Shown: positions 7,263-15,644 of the stretch, piece by piece
Layout of the letters: the number at the start of each line of letters is the position of its first letter
How positions within the stretch are numbered: the stretch's first letter is position 1
Assembly: GCF_030694575.1 (NCBI RefSeq)
Contig: NZ_JAUYUS010000059.1
Coordinates: forward strand, 1-38,230
Source: Parvibaculum sp.
Lineage (GTDB): Bacteria; Pseudomonadota; Alphaproteobacteria; Parvibaculales; Parvibaculaceae
Length of the DNA: 38,230 bases
Direction: 5' to 3'
Translations under genes and position numbers: made by a program
The notes under the pieces: generated by a model
Databases searched by the model: none
Seen by the model: the letters and a program-made list of their open reading frames with translations, nothing else
Told to the model about the DNA's origin: nothing

Positions 7263-7853
7263 ATGAGCGTTCACGAAATCGAGAATGGCGAAGAAGTCGC
7301 CTTCGCCGGCGCCGAGTGCGTCACCTTGTCGGAATTCATGGCGTCGGGGCTGTTTCAGCGCACCTACAACGAAGGCATGCGTCTGGTCGAGGAAACCTCG
7401 GCCTATCTGGACGGGCCGGGCCGGCAGGCCGCCCGTTCGCTGCCGCGCGACGCTTCGCTCGCCTATGCGGGCGAGAGCATGCGCCTTACCACCCGGTTGA
7501 TGCAGGTGGCCTCGTGGCTCCTGGTCCGCAAGGCGGTACACGAAGGCGAGATCACGCCGGAAGAGGCGAATTCGGAGAAGTATCGTCTCGCCACCAAGGA
7601 AATCGGCCGCCAGCCGCGCTTTGATGGTGTCGAGGCCCTGCCGTCCGAGTTGCAGGAGCTGATCCGGCGGTCCGAGCGGCTTTACGCCCGCGTCGAGCGT
7701 CTCGATGCCCGCCTGCGCGAAACGGCGGAGCCCGTGACGCAGAACCATCCGCTGGCCGAGCAGTTGCGCCGTGTGGAGGATTTCTTCCGCGAAAACCTTG
7801 CCATCGGTCTGCCGCGCCGCGAGTTCGGGCGCCGCAGGAACCGGCCCGATTGA
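7263..7853 (+). CDS. rcdA: RcdA-like protein (DUF1465), CtrA-proteolysis adaptor
   Basis: The protein has 196 residues and matches the DUF1465/RcdA family: SEFMASGLFQRTYNEGMRLVEETSAYLDG, then a long helix beginning RLTTRLMQVASWLLVRKAVHEG. In Caulobacter, RcdA works with CpdR and PopA to bring CtrA and other substrates to ClpXP. The protein is all-helical and cytoplasmic. The last third (SERLYARVERLDARLRETAEP and beyond) is charged and likely disordered, matching the substrate-binding tail of RcdA. ATG 7263 follows GGGG at a workable distance; ATG 7248, five codons earlier, is equally possible. The neighbourhood DUF1192 - rcdA - rpmE is recurrent in alphaproteobacteria. Confidence 0.85.
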   Translation: MSVHEIENGEEVAFAGAECVTLSEFMASGLFQRTYNEGMRLVEETSAYLDGPGRQAARSLPRDASLAYAGESMRLTTRLMQVASWLLVRKAVHEGEITPEEANSEKYRLATKEIGRQPRFDGVEALPSELQELIRRSERLYARVERLDARLRETAEPVTQNHPLAEQLRRVEDFFRENLAIGLPRREFGRRRNRPD

Positions 7854-7870
7854 AGCAGTCAGGACAACAA

Positions 7871-7896
7871 AAAAGCCCCGCGAAAGCGGGGCTTTT
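7871..7896. terminator. Bidirectional terminator between rcdA and rpmE
   Basis: AAAAGCCCCGC-GAAA-GCGGGGCTTTT is a perfect stem with an A run on one side and a T run on the other. It serves the convergent rcdA (plus) and rpmE (minus) genes. Confidence 0.92.
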
Positions 7897-7918
7897 CGTA
7901 TCTCGAGAGGCTTGCGGC

Positions 7919-8140
7919 CTAGCTGCCGATAAAGCCGAACTTCTTCTTGAAGCGGCTCACGCGGCCGCCGCGATCGAGGATCTGCTGGCCGCCGCCCGTC
8001 CACGCCGGATGCGTCGTCGGGTCGATGTCGAGCACCAGCGTGTCGCCTTCCGAGCCATAGGTCGAACGGGTCCTGTAGGTGGACCCATCGTTCATCTGAA
8101 CGGTGATGAAGTGGTAGTCCGGATGAATGTCTTTCTTCAT
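7919..8140 (-). CDS. rpmE: 50S ribosomal protein L31
   Basis: The protein has 73 residues and starts [20 protein letters not shown], the L31 signature. The zinc-binding CxxC pairs of the C+ form are absent, so this is a C-minus (zinc-independent) type A L31, common in alphaproteobacteria. It carries the usual basic C-terminal part, [11 protein letters not shown]. The gene is single and flanked by its own promoter and the shared terminator. Confidence 0.97.
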   Translation of the reverse strand: MKKDIHPDYHFITVQMNDGSTYRTRSTYGSEGDTLVLDIDPTTHPAWTGGGQQILDRGGRVSRFKKKFGFIGS

Positions 8141-8222
8141 GGCTCGCGGCTTCCTGAAGCGGTGTCTCTAAATGGCGCGCGAAGGCCCCTTCGGTGAAGG
8201 TGCCGCGCTGCCGGAATGGGGG

Positions 8223-8251
8223 CTTATAGCGAAGCCGGGAGGCTGTTGCAA
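8223..8251 (-). promoter_or_regulatory. Probable sigma-70 promoter of rpmE
   Basis: On the minus strand, TTGCAA (8251-8246) and TATAAG (8228-8223) are separated by exactly 17 bases. They lie about 80 bases before the rpmE start codon. Confidence 0.6.
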
Positions 8252-8332
8252 GGCCAGTCTCGCCAGTCATTCCCTTTGCTCAAGCTGGCGCTTTTGTGCG
8301 GAGATGCCGCAGTTTTTCGCGGCTTCCCGGCG

Positions 8333-8362
8333 TTGCTCAGGCAAGGCGGGGATTGCTATACC
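8333..8362 (+). promoter_or_regulatory. Possible promoter of the ABC exporter gene
   Basis: TTGCTC (8333-8338) and TATACC (8357-8362) have an 18-base spacer, 80 bases before the chosen start codon. The 301-base divergent gap 8141-8441 holds this, the rpmE promoter and nothing else I can identify. Confidence 0.4.
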
Positions 8363-8441
8363 AGCCGCGCGCCGAAATTATGCCCGGGCGCCCTTAAAGG
8401 GATTAGGGTGCCCCTCCCGAAGCACGAACCGGCGAAAGCGC

Positions 8442-10295
8442 ATGAGCGACATATCCAATCCGGTCGTCGAGGCCATCGAGGAAGAAGCGCAACGGCGCAA
8501 GCCCGCCAAGGCGGTGCGGCCCATTCTGCGGCTCATGCCGTTCCTTGCCCGGTACCGGGTCATGGTCGGGCTCGCCTTCGTCTCGCTCGTCTTCGCGACG
8601 CTCGCGACGCTCGCCATACCGATGGCGGGCCGGCGTCTGATCGACAACGGATTCAGCCGCGAGAATGCGGTCTTCATCGACCAGTATTTCATCGCTCTCG
8701 TTCTCGTCGCTCTCATTCTCGGCGTCGCCAGCGCTTCGCGGTTTTTCTTCGTAAGCTGGATCGGCGAACGCGTCGTCGCCGACATCCGCCGAGCGGTCTA
8801 CGAGCATGTGCTGCAGCTCTCGCCGGCGTTTTTCGAGCTAACGCGAACGGGCGAAGTCCTGTCGCGCCTTACGGCAGACACGACGCTCATCAAGACGGTC
8901 GTCGGCTCCTCCGCCTCGATCGCGTTGCGCAATATCTTCCTTTTCTTCGGCGCGGCGGCGATGATGGCGGCGACGAGCCCCTATCTTTCCAGTCTCGTGC
9001 TTCTCGCCATTCCCGCCATTCTCCTGCCGCTCATCGTGTTCGGGCGCTGGGTGCGGCGCCTGTCGCGCTCCGCGCAGGACCGGCTCGCGGATACGAGCGC
9101 CTTCGGCACGGAGAGCCTCAACGCCATCCAGATCGTGCAGGCCTTCACGCATGAGCCGATCGACAACGAGCGCTTCGGCAGCACGGTCGAGCGCGCGTTC
9201 GAGACGGCGCGCTCGCGCATCATGGCGCGGGCGGTGCTGACGGCGCTGATATTCTTCTTCGGCCTCTCCAGCGTCGTCGGCGTCCTGTGGGTGGGCGCGA
9301 ACGCGGTTCTCTCCGACACGATGACGGGCGGTGAGCTTCTCGAATTTATCCTCTATGCGGTTTTCGCGGCATCGGCGCTCGCGGCATTGTCGGAAATCTG
9401 GGGTGATATCCAGATGGCGGCGGGCGCGACCGAACGGTTGATGGAGCTTCTCGACGTCGAACCTGAAATCGCCGCGCCGGCGAACCCCGTCATGTTGCCC
9501 GAACCGCAGGGCGAGATCGCCTTCGACAACGTCACTTTCGCCTATCCGACGCGGCCGCGCGTCTCGGCGCTGCATGGTTTTTCGCTTACTGTCGCGCCAG
9601 GCGAAACGGTCGCGCTTGTCGGACCTTCGGGCGCGGGCAAGAGCACCGTCTTTCAGCTTCTCCTCCGTTTCTACGATCCCCAGTCGGGCCATGTCCGGCT
9701 CGACGGTGTTGATGTGCGCCATGCGGACCCGCGCGATGTGCGCGGCCGTCTCGCCGTCGTGCCGCAGGAGACGGTCGTATTCGGTGCGAGCGTGGCGGAG
9801 AACATCCGCTATGGCCGGCCGGACGCCAGCGACGACGAAGTTCGCGCGGCGGCGCGGGCGGCGCGGATCGACGATTTCATCATGCAATTGCCGCAAGGTT
9901 ACGAAACCCAGGTGGGCGAGCGGGGCGTCACGCTCTCCGGCGGTCAGCGGCAGCGCATCGCCATCGCCCGCGCCATCCTCCGCAATTCGCCGGTGCTGCT
10001 TCTCGACGAGGCGACCAGTGCGCTCGATGCCGAGAGCGAAACGCTGGTGCAGCAGGCGCTCGAAGGCCTCATGGAAGGCCGGACCACGCTCGTCATCGCG
10101 CACAGGCTCGCCACGGTTCTGAAGGCCGACCGCATCGTCGTGATGGAGGAGGGGCGTGTCGTCGCCTCCGGCACACATGACGAACTTGTGAGGCAGGGGG
10201 GCCTCTATGCGCGTCTCGCGCGGCTGCAATTCGCGGCCAACCGCGATATTGTCGAGGCGGCGGATGCGCGCACCAATGCCGGTATCGGCAGCTAA
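8442..10295 (+). CDS. ABC exporter, fused permease and ATPase (MsbA/LmrA-like half transporter)
   Basis: The protein has 617 residues. The transmembrane domain (about 30-340) has six predicted spans, starting [21 protein letters not shown]. The nucleotide-binding domain carries Walker [10 protein letters not shown] at residue 394, signature [14 protein letters not shown] at 498 and Walker [13 protein letters not shown] with Asp522 and catalytic Glu523. A downstream IAHRL contains the switch His. It is a type IV half exporter that should act as a homodimer. The substrate is unknown; lipid or drug export is typical. The start at ATG 8442 ([10 protein letters not shown]) is chosen because the longer frame back to 8172 runs over the promoter region and lacks family similarity. 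Confidence 0.9.
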   Translation: MSDISNPVVEAIEEEAQRRKPAKAVRPILRLMPFLARYRVMVGLAFVSLVFATLATLAIPMAGRRLIDNGFSRENAVFIDQYFIALVLVALILGVASASRFFFVSWIGERVVADIRRAVYEHVLQLSPAFFELTRTGEVLSRLTADTTLIKTVVGSSASIALRNIFLFFGAAAMMAATSPYLSSLVLLAIPAILLPLIVFGRWVRRLSRSAQDRLADTSAFGTESLNAIQIVQAFTHEPIDNERFGSTVERAFETARSRIMARAVLTALIFFFGLSSVVGVLWVGANAVLSDTMTGGELLEFILYAVFAASALAALSEIWGDIQMAAGATERLMELLDVEPEIAAPANPVMLPEPQGEIAFDNVTFAYPTRPRVSALHGFSLTVAPGETVALVGPSGAGKSTVFQLLLRFYDPQSGHVRLDGVDVRHADPRDVRGRLAVVPQETVVFGASVAENIRYGRPDASDDEVRAAARAARIDDFIMQLPQGYETQVGERGVTLSGGQRQRIAIARAILRNSPVLLLDEATSALDAESETLVQQALEGLMEGRTTLVIAHRLATVLKADRIVVMEEGRVVASGTHDELVRQGGLYARLARLQFAANRDIVEAADARTNAGIGS

Positions 10296-10316
10296 CGGAA
10301 TATTCAGGGGGAGACG

Positions 10317-11408
10317 ATGTCCAGACATTGGCAGATCGCGGGCTATGTGGTGCTCGCGCTTATCGTGGCGGGCAGCGTTCTCACCTGGCGCTTCTTGTCG
10401 GCGTCGGGATATTTCACCGGCATCCGGCAGGAAATCGCCGCCGATTGCCGTGCCATCGAAGCGGTACCGGGGCCTGAGGATCTCGCCATCGATCACGAGC
10501 GTGGCCTCGCCTATGTCTCGGCATACGATCGCCGCGCGGTGCGGTCCGGTGCGCCGGGCGGCGGGGGCGTGCGCGGCGGCATCTATGTCATCGACCTCAA
10601 GCAGCCGGATGCGGAATGGGCCCTCTATCCGGTGACGCCCTCAGCGCCGGAGGATTTCCGGCCGCATGGCATCAGCCTTTACGTGGGCGAGGGCGGTGCG
10701 CGGCGGCTCTTTGCGGTCAACCATCCGGCAGGCGGCGGCGAAGCCGTCGAGATATTCGATATTGCGGAGGACGGTACCCTCTCCCACGCGAGAAGCGTCT
10801 CCGATCCGCTCTTCGTGTCGCTGAACGACGTTGTGGGTGTCGGGCCGGAAAGCTTTTATGCCACGAACGATCACGGCTCCGGCGGCATCGGCCGGATGAT
10901 CGACGACGCGCTGCTGCTTCGCAACGCCAATGCGGTCTATTTCGACGGCGTGGCGGCGCGGGTCGCGGCGGATACGCTCAGCTACCCGAACGGAATCAAT
11001 GTGAGCCCCGAGGGCACGACGCTTTATGTCGCCTCGACTTTGGGCATGAGCCTCTATGTTTACGAGCGCAATGTGGAGACGGGTGAACTTACGCCTTTCG
11101 ATCATGTTCGCCTCGGCACAGGTGTCGACAATATCGACGTACAGCCGGACGGCACGCTCCTCATCGCCGCGCATCCGAAGCTTCTCGATTTCGTCGCTCA
11201 CGCCTCCGATCCGGCAGAGCTTTCGCCGAGCCAGGTGGTGAGGATCGAGCCCGGCGAGAAGAAGGCGGGCACGATCTATCTCAATTTCGGCGAGGAAATC
11301 TCGGGTATCAGCACCGCCGCCGGCTATGGCGACAAGATGCTGCTCGGACAGGTCTTCGAGCCACGCGTGCTCGTCTGCACGCAGTCGAAGGAAATGCGCG
11401 CCTACTAG
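10317..11408 (+). CDS. Paraoxonase/arylesterase (PON) family beta-propeller, membrane-anchored
   Basis: The protein has 363 residues. An N-terminal hydrophobic helix (about 6-25) is retained as an uncleaved anchor, as in animal paraoxonases. The six-bladed propeller keeps the PON calcium and catalytic signatures. These are GPEDLAID (calcium Glu), PHGISLY (the catalytic-pocket His of PON1), LNDVVGVGPESFYATNDHG (Asn and the second His/Asp motif), YPNGINVSPEGTTLYVA (Asn) and GVDNIDVQPDG (Asp-Asn). Family members are calcium-dependent lactonases and arylesterases, so lactone hydrolysis, possibly of acyl-homoserine lactones, is plausible but inferred. GGGGAG lies just before ATG 10317 and the gene starts 21 bases after the ABC exporter, so the two are probably co-transcribed. 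Its stop lies one base from the stop of the convergent MotB-like gene. Confidence 0.87.
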   Translation: MSRHWQIAGYVVLALIVAGSVLTWRFLSASGYFTGIRQEIAADCRAIEAVPGPEDLAIDHERGLAYVSAYDRRAVRSGAPGGGGVRGGIYVIDLKQPDAEWALYPVTPSAPEDFRPHGISLYVGEGGARRLFAVNHPAGGGEAVEIFDIAEDGTLSHARSVSDPLFVSLNDVVGVGPESFYATNDHGSGGIGRMIDDALLLRNANAVYFDGVAARVAADTLSYPNGINVSPEGTTLYVASTLGMSLYVYERNVETGELTPFDHVRLGTGVDNIDVQPDGTLLIAAHPKLLDFVAHASDPAELSPSQVVRIEPGEKKAGTIYLNFGEEISGISTAAGYGDKMLLGQVFEPRVLVCTQSKEMRAY

Positions 11409-11409
11409 G

Positions 11410-12426
11410 TCAGCGTTCCGTCAGCTTGAATTCGATGCGGCGGTTGCGCCGGTTTTCGGCCGGACCGCGCCCTTCGGCGAGCGGGTGATACTGGCCGAAG
11501 CCCGCCGCTACCAGCCTGCTCTGCGGCACGCCCCTCTCGATCAGGTAATTGACGACCGCGATGGCGCGGGCGCTGGAGAGATACCAGTTCGAGGGAAATT
11601 GCGGCGTCGCGATCGGGTTCGCGTCGGTGTGTCCGTCCACGCGCAAAACCCAAGGGATATCGTCCGGAATTTCTGCCGCGATTTCGCGCACGGCCGTCGC
11701 GATCTTGTCGAGTTGTTCCTGACCCGATGGGTTGATATCGGCCGAACCGGATTCGAAAAAGATTTCCGATTGCATGGCGAAGCGGTCACCGACGATTTCT
11801 ATGTCCTGACGGTCGCCGAGGATTGCCCGCAGCCGGCCAAAAAATTCCGAGCGATATTTCGCCAGTTCCTGCACCTTCTGGGCCAGTGCCGCGTTGAGCC
11901 GGCGGCCGAGATCGGCGATCTGCACCTGCTGCTCGCGATCCTTGACCTCGGCCGCTTCCAGCGCCGCTTCAAGTGTCGCAAGCTGACGGCGGAGCGCCGA
12001 TATCTGCTGGTTCAGCAGTTCGACCTGCGACAGCGCTTCGCTTGAAATCTTCTGCTCCTCGGACAGCTTGCTTTCAAGCTCGGCCACCCGCGCGCCGGAT
12101 GCGTCGTCGGCGAGGCTGGCAAGATGGTCCTTCTCGGCGGTCGCGGCGGCGAGCGAGTCCTGCAGCGAGAGAATTGTCGCCTGCAGATCGGCCTTTTCGC
12201 TCCGCTCCAGCGCCAGCTGGTTCACCAGTTCCGCGATCTGGCTGCGCAGATTCTCAAGCGCCGAGTCCTTGTTGCTCACAAGCTGGCTCAGGAAGAACTG
12301 CGTTATCATGAAGATCGTCAGCAGGAAGATCAGCACCAGCAGCAGGCTCGACATGGCGTCGACGAAGCCCGGCCAGTAATCCGCGCTGGGAGCTCTTCCG
12401 CGAATGCGTCTGCTTGAGAGCGCCAT
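11410..12426 (-). CDS. MotB-like protein: membrane span, long coiled coil, OmpA peptidoglycan domain
   Basis: The protein has 338 residues. After a short basic cytoplasmic tail comes a plug/span, YWPGFVDAMSSLLLVLIFLL, whose Asp23 occupies the place of the proton-carrying Asp of MotB, TolR and ExbD. Residues about 52-190 form a continuous coiled coil of Gln/Glu/Leu heptads. The C-terminal OmpA domain (about 215-338) has the peptidoglycan-binding elements FESGSADI, RVDGHTD and RNRRIEF. It is a stator-type partner of the MotA-like gene, which ends six bases upstream. The pair should use ion flow to do work between inner membrane and cell wall. It is not flagellar MotB (no flagellar genes nearby) and is longer than TolR or ExbD. 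The exact role is unknown. Confidence 0.85.
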   Translation of the reverse strand: MALSSRRIRGRAPSADYWPGFVDAMSSLLLVLIFLLTIFMITQFFLSQLVSNKDSALENLRSQIAELVNQLALERSEKADLQATILSLQDSLAAATAEKDHLASLADDASGARVAELESKLSEEQKISSEALSQVELLNQQISALRRQLATLEAALEAAEVKDREQQVQIADLGRRLNAALAQKVQELAKYRSEFFGRLRAILGDRQDIEIVGDRFAMQSEIFFESGSADINPSGQEQLDKIATAVREIAAEIPDDIPWVLRVDGHTDANPIATPQFPSNWYLSSARAIAVVNYLIERGVPQSRLVAAGFGQYHPLAEGRGPAENRRNRRIEFKLTER

Positions 12427-12432
12427 GATGCC

Positions 12433-13395
12433 TCAGCCCTCGCGCAGACGGCGGGCGATTTCCTCGAGAACCGGCTGCAGGCCCTGCTGGTTCTGCGCCA
12501 TCTGCCGGATCAGTTGTTGCTCCTGCCTCATCTGCTCCGTCAGAGCCGTGATCTGGCCCGTCAGCGCCACCAGTGAGGCGCTGGAGGGGCTTTCCGCGGA
12601 CGACAGGGACTGTTCGATGTTGCGGAGGCGGCGTGCCGTCTCGCTGAGCAGGGCGGGAGCCGACGGGTCGATCTCGCCGAGATTGGTCACCGTCGAGAGC
12701 CATTCCTCGAGCTCATTGTAGAAGCGGTTTTGTGCCTGACCGGCTTGCAGGTCGAGAAAGCCGAGCAACAGCGAACCGGCAAGCCCGAACAGCGACGATG
12801 AGAATGCCGTGCCCATGCCGCGCAGGGGCCCGTCGAGCCCGGATTTCAGATTGGCGAAGACGGTGGCGGGGTCGGCCCCTTCGACGCTCAAGCCCTGGAT
12901 CGTGCCTGCCACGGAGGTCACCGTCGTAAGCAGGCCCCAAAAGGTGCCCAGAAGGCCAAGGAAGATGAGGAGCCCGATGATGTAGCGCGATATCTCGCGC
13001 TGTTCGTCGAGCCGCGAGCCGAGCGAGTCGAGGATGGACCGCATCGACATGGCGTTGAGCTGCATGCGGCCCTTGCGGTCGCCGAGCATGGTCGCCATGG
13101 GCGCAAGCAGGCGGGGCGGCGGAGGCAGCGCGAGGCCCGGGTCGGCGCGGCGGAAATCGTTCACCCAGCGTACTTCCGGACCGATTGCCTGCACCTGCCG
13201 GTAGGCATAGAGAATGCCGATCACCAGCACGCCGAGGATAAGGCCGTTCAGTCCCGGATTGGCGAGAAATGCGATTTCGATCTGCTTGTAGAGGATTGCC
13301 ACGACGAAGCCCGCGAGAACGAGAAAGAGGAACATTCTCGTCAGGTAGGTTCGCGGCTGGGAAAGCCCGAAGCCGTCCTTGTAGTCCTTCGCCAT
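12433..13395 (-). CDS. MotA/TolQ/ExbB-like proton channel protein
   Basis: The protein has 320 residues. Four spans are visible: about 17-38, 48-67, 135-167 (IGLLIFLGLLGTFWGLLTTVTSV, the TolQ-like third span) and 190-215 (GTAFSSSLFGLAGSLLLGFLD). A cytoplasmic loop lies between spans two and three. The last 100 residues form a Gln/Glu-rich coiled coil (LTEQMRQEQQLIRQMAQNQQ) facing the cytoplasm. This tail is absent from TolQ and ExbB and echoes, in much shorter form, the tails of MotA/ZorA-like channels. It pairs with the MotB-like protein downstream and follows the small OmpA-like gene by 21 bases, so all are likely one operon. Motor or transducer function is inferred. Confidence 0.83.
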   Translation of the reverse strand: MAKDYKDGFGLSQPRTYLTRMFLFLVLAGFVVAILYKQIEIAFLANPGLNGLILGVLVIGILYAYRQVQAIGPEVRWVNDFRRADPGLALPPPPRLLAPMATMLGDRKGRMQLNAMSMRSILDSLGSRLDEQREISRYIIGLLIFLGLLGTFWGLLTTVTSVAGTIQGLSVEGADPATVFANLKSGLDGPLRGMGTAFSSSLFGLAGSLLLGFLDLQAGQAQNRFYNELEEWLSTVTNLGEIDPSAPALLSETARRLRNIEQSLSSAESPSSASLVALTGQITALTEQMRQEQQLIRQMAQNQQGLQPVLEEIARRLREG

Positions 13396-13416
13396 GCGTC
13401 TCTCTGCCCCTGTCTG

Positions 13417-13848
13417 TCAGCCGCCGAAAAGCTTGATGTCCACCCGGTCCTGCGGCCCGCTGTCGGAAGTGCCCCCGAGGGCGCGTACATAGATGCGTTC
13501 CACCACGATACCGCCGCCGACCAGTTCGCGGCGCACGGAAAGTGCGCGCCGCAAGGCCAGCCGCCGTGCGTTGGACGAAGTGTCGTGAGGCGGGCCGGCA
13601 TAGGCCTTGATTTCGAGCCTGCCGCTTCTCTTCGCGAAATCCGTTGCGAAGGCGTTCAGATTTTCGCGCGCGGTCTGATCGAGTGCCGATTCTTCGGGCT
13701 CGAAGACGACGCGAAGGAGTGCCTGTTCGGGCGGTGCGAGCGGCGCCTCGGCGGCGCCGGCGCGATTGTGGACCGCGAAGAGCAGCGCGAAAACCAGCAG
13801 CGCCGTGCCGAACCGGACTGCGGGCTTTCTCTTTGTGCTGTCGATCAT
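13417..13848 (-). CDS. Small periplasmic OmpA-like domain protein 1
   Basis: The protein has 143 residues. A signal peptide (about 1-33, ending AGA) is followed by a single OmpA-like domain: VVFEPEESALDQTARENLNAFA, then LALRRALSVRREL and a terminal QDRVDIKLFGG. The helix-containing core and the last-strand Arg (DRVDI) are kept. The GHTD-type motif, whose Asp binds diaminopimelate, reads AYAGPPHD here, so peptidoglycan binding may be altered or lost. The start at 13848 gives a clean signal peptide. ATG 13890 would add 14 residues without a ribosome-binding site. It lies immediately upstream of the MotA-like gene. Confidence 0.72.
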   Translation of the reverse strand: MIDSTKRKPAVRFGTALLVFALLFAVHNRAGAAEAPLAPPEQALLRVVFEPEESALDQTARENLNAFATDFAKRSGRLEIKAYAGPPHDTSSNARRLALRRALSVRRELVGGGIVVERIYVRALGGTSDSGPQDRVDIKLFGG

Positions 13849-13976
13849 CGGGTTATCCGTGGCGGCGAGCGTCGGCCTTAGTCTAGGCATGTTCGCCGAA
13901 CGGGAACAGGCCTCGGCTGTGAGGCGTGTAGGCGGCGAATCGGGCGGAATTCGGGCTGGAAAGAGAAGGTGGGCGT

Positions 13977-14696
13977 TCAGTATCCGTCGAAGAGAATGTC
14001 GACGCGGTCTTCGGCTGCATCCGCGACGTCGGTGTTGCCCATGCCGCTCGCCCGGACGCGGCCCGTTTCGACGCCCTGCCGGTGAAGCGCCTCCTTCACG
14101 GCCAGCGCGCGTCGCATGGCGAGATCGCTTGCGCGTGCATCGTCTCCGCTGGCGCGGTCGGCATAGCCTCTGATCTCGACATTGCCGACGCGGTTGCCGA
14201 AAGAATTAGCGAAGCCCGCAACCTGGTTCTGGGCGGAAGGATCGAGGGTCGATTCGCCAGGCTGGAAGTAAATGCGGGCAAGTGTTCCGCGAGGCAGGAT
14301 GCCGGGAGTGTAGGGCCGGAAAGCATCGTAAGAGCGGTACGGGTCCGGATTGGTGCGCGGAGCCGGTGCGGGTTCCGTGGATGAAGCAGGCGAGGAGGGG
14401 GCCGGTGCGGTCAAGACGCCCACGGGCCGCGTTATGTCCTGCCCGATCCCGCCGACGGAAGAGAGCGGCCGGTCGGCTTGCATTGCGTCTTCCCCCGGGG
14501 GCATGCGGACCGTGCCGGAAACCGCCTGCCCGGTTGTATTCGTCACCTTTTCAAGCGTGTCGTTGAGGAGTGGGTCGGCAGCCGCCGGGGGTGCGGAGGT
14601 GGCCAATCCCAGCAAGGCGCAGAGCAGGAATGGGCAGGAACGGCGAAGACCGGTGCCGCGCTTGCTATTGAAGGTATTTGTCGCGAAGCCCGTCAT
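13977..14696 (-). CDS. Periplasmic OmpA-like domain protein 2
   Basis: The protein has 239 residues. The signal peptide (about 1-41) ends around PAAA. It is followed by a Pro/Ala/Ser-rich linker (about 85-125) and an OmpA-like domain beginning ARIYFQPGESTLDPSAQNQV. It then has VEIRGYADRASGDD, LAMRRALAVKEAL and EDRVDILFDGY at the very end. Unlike the neighbouring small protein, the diaminopimelate-contacting Asp position (YAD) is kept, as is the Arg of DRVDI. The two share the same C-terminal design and are probably paralogues. The gene is 128 bases upstream of protein 1, in the same direction as the MotA/MotB-like pair. Confidence 0.72.
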   Translation of the reverse strand: MTGFATNTFNSKRGTGLRRSCPFLLCALLGLATSAPPAAADPLLNDTLEKVTNTTGQAVSGTVRMPPGEDAMQADRPLSSVGGIGQDITRPVGVLTAPAPSSPASSTEPAPAPRTNPDPYRSYDAFRPYTPGILPRGTLARIYFQPGESTLDPSAQNQVAGFANSFGNRVGNVEIRGYADRASGDDARASDLAMRRALAVKEALHRQGVETGRVRASGMGNTDVADAAEDRVDILFDGY

Positions 14697-14826
14697 GGTT
14701 CCGTCCCACGTGGTTTTTGGCTCGCAAGGGATGCAATCGGCATCCATCGGAAGCCTAACACGCGGGCCCGCCGGAACTAACGGTATGATTTTGGCCGTGT
14801 GCGCGAGACTGAAGTTTATCGACCCG

Positions 14827-15633
14827 TCAAACGGCGGGTTTATGCGCCTTTTTCAGCACGTCGCCGAGTTGGCGGTGCAGCGTTTCGTTGCCGGCCAGAA
14901 TGCCGCCGGTCTTCAGCATGTCTTCGCGCCCGCTAAGATCGCTGACGAAGCCGCCAGCCTCGCGCACGAGGATAATCCCCGCCGCGACGTCCCAGGGGGC
15001 GAGGTTCGCCTCCCAATAGGCATCGAAGCGGCCGGCGGCGACATAGGCAAGATCGAGCGCGGCGGAGCCCATGCGACGGACGCCTGCCACCTGAAGCATG
15101 ACCTGGCGAAGTTCGGTGAGGTAGCGCTCATGCTCCGGCCTGCCGAGATCCGGCGTGCCGCAGGCAACGACCGATTGCGCAAGTTCGCGCCGCGCGGCGA
15201 CGCGGATGCGGCGATCGTTCAGGAAGGCGCCCTGACCCTTTTCGGCGATGAACATTTCGTCCGAAATCGGGTTGTAGACGAGGCCCGCCACGATCTGCCC
15301 CTCGCGCTCCAGGCCGATGGAGATCGAGAACATCGGGATGCCGTGCAGGAAGTTCGTCGTGCCGTCGAGTGGATCGATGATCCAGCGATGCGACTTGTCC
15401 GCGCCCTCGACAACGCCGCCCTCCTCCATCAGGAAGCCGTAACCCGGACGGGCCTTCGACAGCTCCTGAAAAATTACTTTCTCCGCCTTCTTGTCGGCGG
15501 CGGTGACGAAATTCGCGGGCCCCTTCAGCGATACCTGGAGGTTCTCCACCTCGCCGAAGTCGCGCTGAAGACCGCGCGCTGCCTTGCGGGCGGCCGCGAC
15601 CATGACGCTCATCGAAGGTGTATGTCGGGACAT
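14827..15633 (-). CDS. suhB: Inositol-1-monophosphatase family protein (SuhB-like)
   Basis: The protein has 268 residues. Motif A RWIIDPLDGTTNFLHG (about 84-99) holds the metal-binding Asp residues. The upstream FLMEEGG supplies the metal-binding Glu, and motif B APWDVAAGIILVREAGG lies at about 214-230. Members dephosphorylate inositol phosphates, and E. coli SuhB also acts in rRNA transcription antitermination. Physiological substrate is not shown here. The start at 15633 (MSRHTPSMSV) lies 11 bases after the efp stop, so the gene follows efp in one transcript. ATG 15612 is an alternative. Confidence 0.92.
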   Translation of the reverse strand: MSRHTPSMSVMVAAARKAARGLQRDFGEVENLQVSLKGPANFVTAADKKAEKVIFQELSKARPGYGFLMEEGGVVEGADKSHRWIIDPLDGTTNFLHGIPMFSISIGLEREGQIVAGLVYNPISDEMFIAEKGQGAFLNDRRIRVAARRELAQSVVACGTPDLGRPEHERYLTELRQVMLQVAGVRRMGSAALDLAYVAAGRFDAYWEANLAPWDVAAGIILVREAGGFVSDLSGREDMLKTGGILAGNETLHRQLGDVLKKAHKPAV

Positions 15634-15644
15634 GCTTGCTCGGT

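Noticed and set aside
8838-10496. 552-codon minus-strand ORF opposite the ABC exporter
   Set aside because: It is a shadow of a clear ABC transporter, with Arg/His/Asp-rich sequence and no recognisable motif.
11410-13395. Zorya-type defence (ZorA/ZorB) from the MotA/MotB-like pair
   Set aside because: No ZorC, ZorD or ZorE gene is adjacent, the MotA-like tail is far shorter than in ZorA, and the surroundings are core genes.
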